This document shows, in pieces, positions 16,618-26,291 of a stretch of DNA of 64,000 nt. A program made the translations under genes and the position numbers. Each line of letters starts with the position of its first letter. Position 1 is the first letter of the stretch. This stretch comes from Planctomycetota bacterium (lineage in GTDB: Bacteria; Planctomycetota; UBA1135; GCA-002686595), in the NCBI GenBank assembly GCA_012959525.1, contig DUDB01000053.1, positions 1-64,000 of the forward strand, written 5' to 3'. A model generated the notes under the pieces. That model did no database searches, had not been told where the DNA came from, and was given only the letters and a program-made list of their open reading frames with translations.

Positions 16618-19212
16618 TCAACGCACGACGAAATTCACCAGACGGCCGGGCACCACAATAGTCTTGAGGCGCTCCTTGCCGTCTAGGTGCTGGGACACGG
16701 CCCCCTCCGCCAGAGCCTCCAGTTCCTGCTTTCCAGATTCCTTGGAAGCCTGAGCCCGGCCACGGACCTTGCCGTTCACTTGCACGACGAGCTCGAAGCC
16801 GTCTACCTCCAGGTAGCGTGCGTCGGTGCTCGGCCAGGGGGCGCGAGTGATGCCTCCAGCATGGCCCAGGCGCTCCCACAGCTCCTCGGCCAGGTGCGGA
16901 GCGAATGGCGCTAGGGCGCAGGCGAGGCGCTCGGCCTGACTACGAGTGAACCCGACGGAGTTCTTGGTAGCCAGATTCACGAACTCCATGAAGGCCGCCA
17001 CCGCCGTGTTGAAATTGAACTGCTTGAAGGAGTCTTCGACCCGCGCCAGGCAGCGGTGGAAGCCACGCTCGACCTCCAGAGCCGGGCCCTTGGGCTCGGC
17101 GCCCTCATCGTCCTTCTCGAGAAGCTGCGGACGAATGGCGTCCTGCCCCTCGGGGTCCACGTACAACCGCCACACACGATCCAGGAAGCGGCGGGCCCCG
17201 GGTACGTCGCGAGGGTTCCACGGCTTGGAATCCGCCAAGGGCCCCATGAACATCTCGTAGAGGCGGAAGGTGTCCACCCCATACTCGTCGCAGACCACAT
17301 CTGGATTGACGACGTTCTTGAGGGACTTGGACATCTTGGCAACGACCTGCTCGAGAACCTCGCCGCTGGCCTTACTGCGGCCCTCGTCCCCATCCACCGT
17401 CACCTCGTCCGCGCTCACCAGACGGCCGGAAGCGTCCTTGTAGGCAAAGGCCTGGACCATGCCCTGGTTGAACAGTTGCTGGAAAGGCTCCTTTGTGGGA
17501 ACAAGGCCTTCGTCGTAGAGCACCTTGTGCCAGAAGCGAGCATAGAGCAGGTGCAGGACCGCGTGCTCCGTCCCGCCGATGTAGAGGTCCACGTTGTTCC
17601 AGTATTCGAGCGCCTCGCGCGAGGCAAAGGCCTCGCTGTTGTTGGCGTCCATGAAGCGCAGGTAGTACCAGCACGAGCCCGCCCAGCCGGGCATGGTGTC
17701 CGTATCCCGCAGATAGGACTCTCCGGTCTGGGGATCCGTAACCTGCACCCAATCCGTCGCCTTGGACAAGGGTGGGGAGCCGTCGGGCGGAGGCGCGAAG
17801 TCATCCATGGCGGGCAACTCGACGGGCAGATCCTCATCCCTCACCCGTTGGTGGTTGCCATCCTCACCGTGCAGAACCGGAAAGGGCTCGCCCCAGTAGC
17901 GCTGCCGCGAGAACAACCAGTCGCGCAGGCGATAGTTGACCTTGGCCTCACCCAAGCCGCGCTCCTCAATCAACTCCGTCGCACGCAATTGCGCATCAGG
18001 TGTGGTCAAACCATCCCAGAGGGGCGAATTCACGCTGATTCCGTGGCCCAGATAGCAACCGCTCTCGGGCGCGGCCCCTCCATCTGCAGGGCGAACGACC
18101 TCCCTCACAGGCAGCCCGAATGCCGTGGCGAATTCGAAGTCACGATCGTCGTGACCCGGAACGCACATGATGGCCCCGGAGCCGTAGCCCATCAGCACGT
18201 AGTCCGCCACCCAGATCGGCAGACGGGCACCGGGGTCGGTCGGATCCATGAGGGGGTTCAGGGCCCAAGCACCGGTGAAGACGCCAGTCTTCTCCTTGCT
18301 GACCTCCATCCGTTGAAGCTCGGACTTGGAGCTTGCCGCCTGGACATAGCCTTCCACCTCGGCGCGTTGCTCTGCACTGGTTACGTTCCCCACCAACGGA
18401 TGCTCGGGGGCCAGGACCATGAACGTCACTCCGTACAGTGTGTCTGGCCGGGTAGTGAAGACCTCCAAGCTCTCCTCCGTGCCCTGCACCGCAAATCGGA
18501 TCTCGGCTCCCTCCGAGCGACCGATCCACTCACGCTGCATGGTCTTCACGGAAGCGGGCCAGTCCACCTCGTCCAAGTCCTCGATCAGACGGTCGGCATA
18601 GGCTGTGATTTTCAGCATCCACTGACGCAGGGGACGCCGCTCACAGGGGTGGTCCCCCCGCTCACTGCGACCATCAATGACCTCTTCGTTGGAGAGCACG
18701 GTCTTAAGCTCTTCGCACCACCACACGGGCACCTCGGCCTGATACGCCAGGCCCCGGTCGTACAGGCGCGTGAAGATCCACTGGGTCCAGCGGTAGTAGT
18801 CCGGGGTGCTGGTGGAGAATGATCGTGACCAGTCATAGGACAGGCCGATCATCTTCAACTGCCTCTCATAGTTGGCGATGTTCTCGGCCGTGGTCTGGGC
18901 CGGGTGCATGCCCGTTTGGATCGCGTACTGCTCCGCCGGCAATCCGAATGCGTCAAAGCCCATGGGGTGCAACACGTTGAACCCCTGCATGCGCTTCTTG
19001 CGCGCCACGATATCACTGCCGATGTAGCCCATCGGGTGGCCAACATGCAGGCCCGCCCCGGAGGGATAGGGGAACATGTCCAGGACGTAGTACTTCTCCT
19101 GATCCGGCTGGAAACCCTCTTCACCTGGTGAGAGCGCCCGAAAGGGGCAGCTCGTCTCCCAGTAGGCCTGCCACTTGGATTCAATGGACGCGGGATCGTA
19201 GGACTGGGGCAA
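16618..19212 (-). CDS. leuS: Leucyl-tRNA synthetase
   Basis: This encodes 864 residues, the normal bacterial LeuRS length. It attaches leucine to tRNA-Leu. Class I signatures are present: HVGHPMGY (HIGH motif, about residues 56-63) and KMSKSLKN near residue 620. The editing (CP1) domain is recognisable from FTTRPDTLYGVTFMVLAPEHPLV. Other family blocks are CWYYLRFMDANN and YIGGTEHAVLHLLYARFWHK. The start is TTG at 19212, with only a weak ribosome-site-like CGGGAG upstream; no better start is available before conserved sequence begins. Confidence 0.96.
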   Translation of the reverse strand: MPQSYDPASIESKWQAYWETSCPFRALSPGEEGFQPDQEKYYVLDMFPYPSGAGLHVGHPMGYIGSDIVARKKRMQGFNVLHPMGFDAFGLPAEQYAIQTGMHPAQTTAENIANYERQLKMIGLSYDWSRSFSTSTPDYYRWTQWIFTRLYDRGLAYQAEVPVWWCEELKTVLSNEEVIDGRSERGDHPCERRPLRQWMLKITAYADRLIEDLDEVDWPASVKTMQREWIGRSEGAEIRFAVQGTEESLEVFTTRPDTLYGVTFMVLAPEHPLVGNVTSAEQRAEVEGYVQAASSKSELQRMEVSKEKTGVFTGAWALNPLMDPTDPGARLPIWVADYVLMGYGSGAIMCVPGHDDRDFEFATAFGLPVREVVRPADGGAAPESGCYLGHGISVNSPLWDGLTTPDAQLRATELIEERGLGEAKVNYRLRDWLFSRQRYWGEPFPVLHGEDGNHQRVRDEDLPVELPAMDDFAPPPDGSPPLSKATDWVQVTDPQTGESYLRDTDTMPGWAGSCWYYLRFMDANNSEAFASREALEYWNNVDLYIGGTEHAVLHLLYARFWHKVLYDEGLVPTKEPFQQLFNQGMVQAFAYKDASGRLVSADEVTVDGDEGRSKASGEVLEQVVAKMSKSLKNVVNPDVVCDEYGVDTFRLYEMFMGPLADSKPWNPRDVPGARRFLDRVWRLYVDPEGQDAIRPQLLEKDDEGAEPKGPALEVERGFHRCLARVEDSFKQFNFNTAVAAFMEFVNLATKNSVGFTRSQAERLACALAPFAPHLAEELWERLGHAGGITRAPWPSTDARYLEVDGFELVVQVNGKVRGRAQASKESGKQELEALAEGAVSQHLDGKERLKTIVVPGRLVNFVVR

Positions 19213-19420
19213 GAAGGGGCTCCCGGAGGGAAGGCGGTAGGTGGAGACGACCGTGTGCAGACGCCCTGATAGGGAAGGAGGCCCGCAGGGGGCCCTCAGG
19301 GGCCGCAGAGTCTACAAGGAAATAGCCGAGCGGGTCGTTGACGCAAAGGCCCCTGGGGGCCATCTTGTCCGGCCCGATCGGCCGTCAGGAGGGCTCAGGC
19401 AACCTGACCGCACGCACAAC
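19213..19420. other. Intergenic region between divergent leuS and tRNA-Ala
   Basis: No gene is visible. It must hold the leuS promoter (leftward) and the tRNA promoter (rightward). A TTGACG hexamer at 19338-19343 is a possible -35 box for the tRNA, but the matching -10 (CATCTT-like at about 19361) is poor. A short palindrome GGCCC/GGGCC lies just after it. I see no T-box features (no specifier arm or T-box sequence) upstream of leuS. Confidence 0.35.
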
Positions 19421-19496
<76 letters not shown>

Positions 19497-19500
19497 CCCT

Positions 19501-19537
19501 CCGGCCGGCGCGGATTTCCGCTCCGGCCGGTTTCTTG
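19501..19537 (+). terminator. Terminator of the tRNA-Ala transcript
   Basis: The stem CCGGCCGG (19501-19508) with CCGGCCGG (19523-19530) is extended by an inner GCGG/CCGC helix and closed by an ATTT loop, then TTTCTTG. It starts 4 nt after the tRNA CCA end, so the tRNA is probably monocistronic and separate from lysS. Confidence 0.85.
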
Positions 19538-19626
19538 CCCCGCCTCCTTTTGTCCCGCCCAACGGGTCGACCCGTTTCTGGTGGCGGGCCCCCGCAACCG
19601 TTAGCCTCAGGCGGCGCCGCACGCTC

Positions 19627-21123
19627 ATGACCGACCTCTCTCATCCCGACCGCCTGGCCAAGGTCGCCGCCTTACGCGAGCTGGGCATTGACCCCTACCC
19701 CACGCGCGGGGTGGAAGCCACCCACGTCGCCACGGTTCGCGAAGGGGCGGGGTCCCCGGAAGAGCATGGTCCCCTGGTGGGCGAGACCGTCACTGTGGCC
19801 GGGCGCCTCATGGGCATGCGCGACTTCGGCAAGCTCATCTTCGCGCCGGTCCTGGACCGTACGGGTCGCTTGCAAGTGGGCCTGCAGAAGCAACGCCTGA
19901 GCGAGTGGTGGCCTCTGCGTAAGAACCTCGATGGCGGTGACCTTGTGGCTATCCGAGGTGAGCTCGGCTTCACCCAGAAAGGCGAGCCCACGATCTGGGC
20001 CGAGGAAGTGACAATCCTGGCGAAGGCCGTCGCACCACCGCCCGAGAAGTGGCACGGCCTGACGGACAAGGAGGCACGCTATCGCCGGCGCTATGTGGAC
20101 CTCTGGGCTTCTGAAGGAGTCCAGGATGTCTTCATCAAGCGCAGCAAGACACTCTCCGCCATGCGTGCCTACCTGGAAGAGGAAGGCTACCTGGAGGTCG
20201 AGACCCCCACCCTGCATCCCATCTCCGGTGGAGCTGCAGCGCGCCCGTTCGTCACGCACCACAACGAGCTCGACTCGGACCTCTACCTGCGCATCGCCCC
20301 CGAGCTCTACCTCAAGCGCCTGATTGTGGGCGGCATGGAGCGCGTCTTCGAGTTCGCGCGCAACTTCCGCAACGAGGGTGTCAGCTACCGCCACAACCCC
20401 GAGTTCACCATGCTCGAGCTCTACGAAGCGCAGGCCGACTACCTGCGCATGATGGAGGTCACCGAGCAGCTGATCGAGCGTGCAGCCCTGGCCGTCAATG
20501 GCACCACCAAGATCGAGTTCCGCGATGAGAGCTACGACCTGAAGGCGCCCTTTGAGCGCGTGCGCTACACCGAGCTCTTCTCGGAGCACGTGGGAGCCGA
20601 GTTTGACGACGAGGAGGCCGTGCGTGGCGTCGCCAAGGAGCTGGGCATCGACGACCACGGTGACTACTGGAAGCTCATGAACGACGTGTTCGAAGCGCGC
20701 TGCGAGCCCCACCTCGTGGGACCGGTGTTCTGCACGGACTACCCGGTGGCCATCTGCCCTCTGGCCAAGGCGTCCGCCGAAGACCCGCGCCTGGCGGAGC
20801 GTTTCGAGGTCTTCATTGCCGGCATGGAGCTGGGCAATGCCTTCACCGAGCTCAACGATCCCGCTGAGCAGGAGCGCCGCTTCAGTGAGCAGGTGGCCTC
20901 CAAGGACCCCGAGACTCCAGGAGAGGTCGACTACGACTACGTCCAGGCGCTGGAGTACGGAATGCCCCCCACGGGCGGCTTGGGCATCGGCATCGATCGG
21001 GTGGTCATGCTACTCACGGGCTGTGACTCCATCCGCGACGTCCTGCTGTTCCCCGCCATGCGCAAGCTGGCCGAAGGAGAAGCGGACGCTTCCATTCAGG
21101 ACCCGGCGGAGTCCGACGCCTAG
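19627..21123 (+). CDS. lysS: Lysyl-tRNA synthetase, class II
   Basis: This encodes 498 residues, the standard class II LysRS length. It attaches lysine to tRNA-Lys. The N-terminal OB-fold (about residues 50-140) carries VTVAGRLMGMRDFGKLIFAPV. The catalytic domain shows motif 2 (EFARNFRNEGVSYRHNPEFTMLE) and motif 3 (GGLGIGIDRVVMLLTG near the C-terminus). A TAGCCT hexamer about 20 nt before the ATG may be the -10 box. The next gene starts 1 nt after its stop codon, so it heads the lysS-lolC/E-lolD operon. Confidence 0.97.
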   Translation: MTDLSHPDRLAKVAALRELGIDPYPTRGVEATHVATVREGAGSPEEHGPLVGETVTVAGRLMGMRDFGKLIFAPVLDRTGRLQVGLQKQRLSEWWPLRKNLDGGDLVAIRGELGFTQKGEPTIWAEEVTILAKAVAPPPEKWHGLTDKEARYRRRYVDLWASEGVQDVFIKRSKTLSAMRAYLEEEGYLEVETPTLHPISGGAAARPFVTHHNELDSDLYLRIAPELYLKRLIVGGMERVFEFARNFRNEGVSYRHNPEFTMLELYEAQADYLRMMEVTEQLIERAALAVNGTTKIEFRDESYDLKAPFERVRYTELFSEHVGAEFDDEEAVRGVAKELGIDDHGDYWKLMNDVFEARCEPHLVGPVFCTDYPVAICPLAKASAEDPRLAERFEVFIAGMELGNAFTELNDPAEQERRFSEQVASKDPETPGEVDYDYVQALEYGMPPTGGLGIGIDRVVMLLTGCDSIRDVLLFPAMRKLAEGEADASIQDPAESDA

Positions 21124-21124
21124 G

Positions 21125-22528
21125 ATGTACCGCTGGTTCTTGAGCCTGCGCTACCTGCGCGCCCGCAGAACGAACTGGATCGGTGCGGCGGGCATCACGG
21201 TCGCCGTGGCGGCCCTGATCCTGATCCTCTCGATCATGTCGGGTTTCCTGGAAGAGAGCCGCAACCACCTGCGCGGCAACCTGGGGGACCTGATCATCAT
21301 GCCCAATCAGGACTCTCCCCTGAGCGGCAACAATACGGTCCTGCCCAAGACCGATGAGGCGGCCATGATGGAGATCGTGCGGGCCAACCCACACGTCAGC
21401 GGCGCCTCTCTACAGATGGCCTGGTACGGCATGTTGGTCCCCGACTCGAAGAGCGCGCTCTTGAAGCACCCCGTCTTCGGAGACCTCTCGCTCATTCACC
21501 TGGTGGGCATTGACGTGCCTGATGAGTACGGGGCCAGCGACCTGAAGGCGAACATGCAAGCCTCCGATGACTCCGGCACCTTCAAGGTGACTCCGGTGGC
21601 GGACCTTCAGCGCCCCTTCGACCCGCCGCCCTTTTATTACTCCGATGGGGCACCCAAGGCGGGCATAGTGCTCGGGGCCCAGCTCGCTGCCGCATGGAAC
21701 CTGCACCCGGGCGATGAGGTGGAGCTGTTCAGCTTGGGCGTGGACCCCATCACACGCAGCGTGGAAGACCAGGGCTGCAACCGCACCTTCGTGGTCACCG
21801 GGACATTCCGCAGCGGCGAGAATGAGATGGACATGGAGCGCGTGTATGTGGACCGGCGCACACTCGCGGACATGCTGGGACGCACCACGGCCTGGAGTCA
21901 GATTCTTGTCAAACTGCACGACTACGAAGCCAATAAGGTCGCGGCTGTGGCCAGCTTGCGCTCAAGTCTGGCCGAGGGCGGGTTCGTGCACAGGCCCTCT
22001 GGCGACGACGCGAGCGACTACTACCGAACGGAGGTGCGCACGTGGGAAGACCTGCGCGGCAATCTCCTCGGAGCCATCGAAAACGAGAAATCCCTGATGG
22101 GCATCATGCTCTCCCTAGTGATGGTGGTGGCCGGCTTCACGGTCTTCGCCATCCTCTCCATGATGGTCTCGGAGAAACGCCGGGACATCGGCATCTTGAC
22201 AGCCCTCGGCGCCCACCCCTCCGGAGTGATGAGCTTGTTCCTCATGATCGGCTGCTGGCAGGCATTCCTGGGCGCCAGCCTCGGAGCCGTCCTGGGTGTA
22301 CTGGGTGCCCTCAACATCGACGCCATCGAGACCAAGCTCTCAGAACTATTCGGCATCCAGATCTTCGACCGCAGCATCTACCTCTTCGACCACATCCCCA
22401 GCGTGATCGAGGTCACGGGGGTGGCCATGATTGTCCTGGGAGCCGTCACCTGCACCCTGGTCTTTGCTGCGGTTCCCGCCTGGCGCGCCGCGCGCCTGAA
22501 TCCCATCGACGCCCTGCGCTTTGAGTGA
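21125..22528 (+). CDS. lolC: LolC/LolE-type lipoprotein-releasing ABC transporter permease
   Basis: This encodes 467 residues from ATG 21125; an in-frame upstream extension would lie inside lysS. It has the LolC/E layout: one N-terminal membrane helix after an FLSLRYLRARRTNWIG cap (ITVAVAALILILSIMSGF), a large periplasmic domain (residues 45-320) and three C-terminal helices (VMVVAGFTVFAILSMMV, GCWQAFLGASLGAVLGVLG, VTGVAMIVLGAVTCTLVF). It releases lipoproteins from the inner membrane to the LolA carrier. Only one permease gene is present, so a homodimer (LolF-like) is likely; the lolC symbol marks the family, not strict orthology. Lipoprotein candidates nearby include the sulfatase and the 48565-49092 product. 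Confidence 0.88.
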   Translation: MYRWFLSLRYLRARRTNWIGAAGITVAVAALILILSIMSGFLEESRNHLRGNLGDLIIMPNQDSPLSGNNTVLPKTDEAAMMEIVRANPHVSGASLQMAWYGMLVPDSKSALLKHPVFGDLSLIHLVGIDVPDEYGASDLKANMQASDDSGTFKVTPVADLQRPFDPPPFYYSDGAPKAGIVLGAQLAAAWNLHPGDEVELFSLGVDPITRSVEDQGCNRTFVVTGTFRSGENEMDMERVYVDRRTLADMLGRTTAWSQILVKLHDYEANKVAAVASLRSSLAEGGFVHRPSGDDASDYYRTEVRTWEDLRGNLLGAIENEKSLMGIMLSLVMVVAGFTVFAILSMMVSEKRRDIGILTALGAHPSGVMSLFLMIGCWQAFLGASLGAVLGVLGALNIDAIETKLSELFGIQIFDRSIYLFDHIPSVIEVTGVAMIVLGAVTCTLVFAAVPAWRAARLNPIDALRFE

Positions 22529-22529
22529 G

Positions 22530-23291
22530 ATGACCGACCCAAGCAACGCTCCCACTACCGATGACGCGCCGGCCGCAGACATCATTCTGTCGGGCCGTGG
22601 CATCCGACGCGCCTTCCCCGTGGGCGAACGAAGCCTGGAGATACTGCACGGCGTAGACCTTGAGTTGGGACGTGGCCAACGCATCTCGTTGATGGGTGCC
22701 TCAGGAGCGGGAAAGACGACGCTGCTCAACATCCTGGGCCTGCTCGACCGCCCGACCGAAGGAGAAGTATGGCTGGACGGTCTATCCGCGTGGACGCTGA
22801 CCACACCCGAGCGCGCCCAACTTCGCAACACGTCTATTGGCTTCGTATTTCAGTTCTACCACCTGCTTGCTGAGCTGAACGCCCTGGAGAACGCCCTGCT
22901 GCCGGCCATGATCGCCCTACCCCATGTGGCGTATCGCCATAAGCGAGAAGAGTATGAAGGCAAGGCGGTCGCGATGCTTGAGCGCTTTGGGCTTGGCGAT
23001 CGCCTCAAGCACCGGCCCGGGCAACTCTCCGGCGGGGAACAGCAGCGGGTCGCGATTGCCCGCGCCCTACTACTGGACCCGCCCCTGATCATCGCCGATG
23101 AACCCACGGGAAACCTGGACAGCAGCACGGGTGAGCGGGTCCTCGAATTGCTCTTCGATGAGCAGGAGACACGGAACACGGCCCTCCTGCTCGTCACCCA
23201 CGACAGGCGTCTTGCCCAGCGCTGCGAGCGCATGGTGCACATGGAAGACGGCCTCATCCAGGCCGACTCGACGCTCACGATTCCGACCTAG
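22530..23291 (+). CDS. lolD: LolD-type ABC transporter ATP-binding protein
   Basis: This encodes 253 residues from ATG 22530, which follows the permease stop by 1 nt; a TTG at 22521 is an alternative. Walker A (GASGAGKTT), the Q-loop (FVFQFYHLLAELNALENALLP), the signature LSGGEQQRVAIARAL and Walker B (IIADEPTGNLDS) are all intact and match the LolD/MacB subfamily. It powers lipoprotein release with the adjacent permease. Its stop overlaps the convergent nadK stop by a few bases, leaving no room for a terminator between them. Confidence 0.93.
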   Translation: MTDPSNAPTTDDAPAADIILSGRGIRRAFPVGERSLEILHGVDLELGRGQRISLMGASGAGKTTLLNILGLLDRPTEGEVWLDGLSAWTLTTPERAQLRNTSIGFVFQFYHLLAELNALENALLPAMIALPHVAYRHKREEYEGKAVAMLERFGLGDRLKHRPGQLSGGEQQRVAIARALLLDPPLIIADEPTGNLDSSTGERVLELLFDEQETRNTALLLVTHDRRLAQRCERMVHMEDGLIQADSTLTIPT

Positions 23292-24223
23292 TTGCCCTGC
23301 CTGTCGGAGTCGGCACCCGGGGAGAACCCGGGTTCCGCACCAAAGAAACTGCCTCGCCACCCAAGACGCTCCCGCAGCCGACGCCATGGGGTGGCTCCAG
23401 CTGGCGCCAACAACGGGTAGCTATTGCGATGGCGCCGAATGGTCAGCCGCGCGCCCTCCTGCAATGACGCCAAGGGGTGGCCGTCGACCACCAGACTCAC
23501 CGGGCCGGCCGCCTCCGACACACACACCGAGGCCTCCAACAGGGGGTCCAGCACGAGGGGCCGGTTGGACAGGGAATGGGCGGCGATGGGCGTGACGACA
23601 ACACCGTTCATGGAAGGGTCAAGAACCGGACCGCCCGCTGCGAGAGAGTACGCCGTGGAACCCGACGGGGTGGCGAAGATCAGGCCATCGGCGCGGTAGT
23701 CCGTGACGACCTCCTTGCCCACTTCGAGCCGCAAGGTGAGCAGACCGTGGGTAGCACCCCGGCTCAGGACCAGATCATTGAGCGCCACGGCTGAGAGATC
23801 CCCATCCCCTTGAGCCTCGAGCATCATGCGATCCTCCCACTCGGCTCGTCCGGCGAGCACGTCCCCCAGTCCCTCGCGCCAGGTTCGCGCCTCTACGTGC
23901 GCCAGGAATCCCAACTGGCCGAACTTGATGCCGACCACCGGTACGGGCTCCTCCGCGAACACACGTGCGGCCGAGAGCACGCTACCATCGCCGCCAAGGA
24001 CCACGATCAGGTCCGGCCGTGGGCCGCTGAAGCCCTTGCCGGGCCCTGCAAACTCCTGGCTGAAGGCGCGCACGTTCTCCTCAAGCTGAACGGAGAGGCC
24101 GTGGCCTTGAAGCCAGGTGTGCACCTCTCCCGCCTCCGCTAGCACCTCGCTCTTCTGGGTGTCCGCCAGGACGAGCACCTGACGCAAGGAAGCGGCAAAC
24201 TCTTCTCGGGTGGCGTGTGACAT
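23288..24223 (-). CDS. nadK: NAD kinase
   Basis: This encodes 311 residues. It phosphorylates NAD to NADP. The GGDG motif is at residues 77-80 (VVLGGDGSVLSAAR), followed by GIKFGQLGFLAHVE and FATPSGSTAYSLAAGGPVLDP, which form the NAD site. The C-terminal ~45 residues after YPLLAPAG are an Arg/Gly-rich extension with no family match. It is the last gene of the xseB-ispA-dxs-nadK group, 24 nt after dxs; nadK and isoprenoid genes are often neighbours in bacteria. Confidence 0.94.
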   Translation of the reverse strand: MSHATREEFAASLRQVLVLADTQKSEVLAEAGEVHTWLQGHGLSVQLEENVRAFSQEFAGPGKGFSGPRPDLIVVLGGDGSVLSAARVFAEEPVPVVGIKFGQLGFLAHVEARTWREGLGDVLAGRAEWEDRMMLEAQGDGDLSAVALNDLVLSRGATHGLLTLRLEVGKEVVTDYRADGLIFATPSGSTAYSLAAGGPVLDPSMNGVVVTPIAAHSLSNRPLVLDPLLEASVCVSEAAGPVSLVVDGHPLASLQEGARLTIRRHRNSYPLLAPAGATPWRRLRERLGWRGSFFGAEPGFSPGADSDRQGN

Positions 24224-24247
24224 GTTGATCTGCGGCCCTGAACAGGC

Positions 24248-26242
24248 TCACTTCACCGCCTGGGCGGAAAACAAACCCCGCACCGAGCGACACACACCCT
24301 CAGCGTCCAGTCCCAGGACAGCCAACTGCTCCTCGCGAGTCGTTCTGTGCTCCACATAACAGTCGGGGATCCCGAGCACCTTGATGTGCAGTGGCGGCAG
24401 ACCATCGCGCGCAGGGCGCATACGGTTGCAACTCTCCAACACAGCCGATCCAAAGCCGGCAGCCCGCTGGTGATCTTCCAGGGTCACGATGTACTTCATG
24501 CTGCGCGCGTGTTCAGCGAGCAACTCTTCGTCGAGAGGCTTCACCCAACGCGCATCCACAACGGTGATGGACATTCCCTGTGCCTCCAGGAGCTGCGCGG
24601 CAGCCAGGGCCTCCTCGACCATTGATCCCAAAGCCCACAGAGCCACCTGCCCGCCACTGCGCAGCACCTCGGCCTTGCCGGGCGTCATCTCGCGGCGCTC
24701 CTGCTCGTGGAAGACCTCCTGCACAGGACAGGTTCCCCGCGGGAACCGCAGGGCCACCGGGCCGTCTTGAGCCAGGCACGCGGCCAGCATGCGACGCATG
24801 TCGGTCTCGTCGCGGGGCGCGCCAAGCGTCATGTTGGGCAGCACGCGCAGGTAGGCCAGGTCGAACACCCCGTTGTGGGTGGGACCGTCCTGCCCCACGG
24901 GACCGGCGCGATCCAGGGCCAGAATGACCGGCAGGCCCTGCAGGGCGATCTCCTGGAAGACCTGGTCGTAGCCGCGCTGGAGGAAGGTGGAGTAGATCGC
25001 CGCCACGGGGCGCAGGCCCGAGCGAGCCATACCCGCAGACATGGCCAAGAGGTGTTGTTCCGTGATCCCCGTGTCGTGAAAACGGCCGGGAAAACGCTCG
25101 CTGAAGACGTCCAACCCCGTGCCCGAAGGCATGCCGGCCGTCAGGGCACGGATGCGCATGTCACCCTCCGCTAGGGAGCACAGGGCTTTGGCAAACGCCT
25201 TGGTGTAGGGCAGCGGCTTGGGTCCGGCGGGCGGCGCCTCCTCCCCGGCAGAAGCCTCGGTCTTGTCCGCTTTGGGGGCCGCGGAAGGCCCCACCGCGTG
25301 GACCCTCTCGGGGTGATCCGGCGCTTTGGGATGTCCTTTCCCCTTCTCCGTCAAGCAGTGCAACACAACCACCCCCTCAAGTTGACGCACGCGCTCCAGG
25401 GAGCGCACGAGCCCATCGACGTCGTGGCCATCAATAGGCCCCACGTAGGTCACCCCTAGCTCCTCGAACACGTGCCCAGGCACGACCGTGTGGCGCATGA
25501 CCTCGCCGATATCGTCGATGGCCTTGTCCAAGCGAGGGCCCACAACGGGAATGGCGTGGATCAGGTTCTTGGTCTCCTGGCCCGCGCGCTGCACCAGTCG
25601 GGTGGAGCGGATTCGGGAGAGGTAGCGCGCCAAGGAGCCGACTGATTTGGAGATGGACCACTCGTTGTCATTGAGCACCACCAGCATGCGACTGCCCGTA
25701 GCGCCCGCGTAGTTCAACCCCTCGAAAGCCACGCCTGCCCCCAGGCTGGCGTCTCCGATAACGGACACGACGTGGGGCGGATCCTCTTCGAGGGCTGCCG
25801 CTGCCGCCATGCCCAGCCCCAATGAAATGGAAGTGCCCGCGTGCCCCGTGTGGAACAGGTCGTACTCCGACTCGGCAGGATTCGTGAATCCACATACGCC
25901 ACCCGTGCGCCGCAGCTGTGCGAAACCCTCTCGGCGACCCGTCAGGATCTTGTGTGGGTAGCACTGATGGCTCACATCCCAGACCAGACGATCACGCCTA
26001 AAATCGAACACCCGGTGCAGAGCCACGGTCAACTCGACGACCCCCAGGTTGGACCCCAGATGGCCACCCGTACCCTGCACGCTCTGCAGGAGGAAGGCCC
26101 GCAGCTGGTCGCACAGATCGGGCAACTGCTCAGGCTCCAGAGCCCGCAACGCTACGGGTGAGTGGACCTGATCCAGAAGCGGATAGGTGCCGTCGGGGAG
26201 CTCGGGGGAAGAAGAGGACATGGCCGAATGGGCACCCATCAT
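24248..26242 (-). CDS. dxs: 1-deoxy-D-xylulose-5-phosphate synthase
   Basis: This encodes 664 residues from ATG 26242, with 26239 and 26221 as in-frame alternatives; frame further upstream runs through ispA and is not homologous. It is the thiamine-diphosphate enzyme that condenses pyruvate and glyceraldehyde 3-phosphate, the first step of the MEP isoprenoid pathway. Family blocks are GTGGHLGSNLGVVELTVAL, IGDASLGAGVAFEGLNYAG (ThDP/Mg site), YVGPIDGHD and HDTGITEQHLLAMSAGMA (catalytic Glu). All three domains are present. The neighbours ispA and xseB form the common xseB-ispA-dxs arrangement. Confidence 0.95.
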   Translation of the reverse strand: MMGAHSAMSSSSPELPDGTYPLLDQVHSPVALRALEPEQLPDLCDQLRAFLLQSVQGTGGHLGSNLGVVELTVALHRVFDFRRDRLVWDVSHQCYPHKILTGRREGFAQLRRTGGVCGFTNPAESEYDLFHTGHAGTSISLGLGMAAAAALEEDPPHVVSVIGDASLGAGVAFEGLNYAGATGSRMLVVLNDNEWSISKSVGSLARYLSRIRSTRLVQRAGQETKNLIHAIPVVGPRLDKAIDDIGEVMRHTVVPGHVFEELGVTYVGPIDGHDVDGLVRSLERVRQLEGVVVLHCLTEKGKGHPKAPDHPERVHAVGPSAAPKADKTEASAGEEAPPAGPKPLPYTKAFAKALCSLAEGDMRIRALTAGMPSGTGLDVFSERFPGRFHDTGITEQHLLAMSAGMARSGLRPVAAIYSTFLQRGYDQVFQEIALQGLPVILALDRAGPVGQDGPTHNGVFDLAYLRVLPNMTLGAPRDETDMRRMLAACLAQDGPVALRFPRGTCPVQEVFHEQERREMTPGKAEVLRSGGQVALWALGSMVEEALAAAQLLEAQGMSITVVDARWVKPLDEELLAEHARSMKYIVTLEDHQRAAGFGSAVLESCNRMRPARDGLPPLHIKVLGIPDCYVEHRTTREEQLAVLGLDAEGVCRSVRGLFSAQAVK

Positions 26243-26291
26243 ACCCCGTCCGCCCTTGACCTTCTGCCCGTCTGGCTGTGAACGCAGCGCC

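Noticed and set aside
17056-18822. 588-codon open frame antisense to leuS
   Set aside because: It lies entirely inside the strongly supported leucyl-tRNA synthetase gene; long antisense frames are expected in G+C-rich DNA and the product shows no family features.
19213-19420. T-box or amino-acid leader upstream of leuS
   Set aside because: No specifier hairpin, no conserved T-box sequence and no leucine-rich leader peptide were seen.
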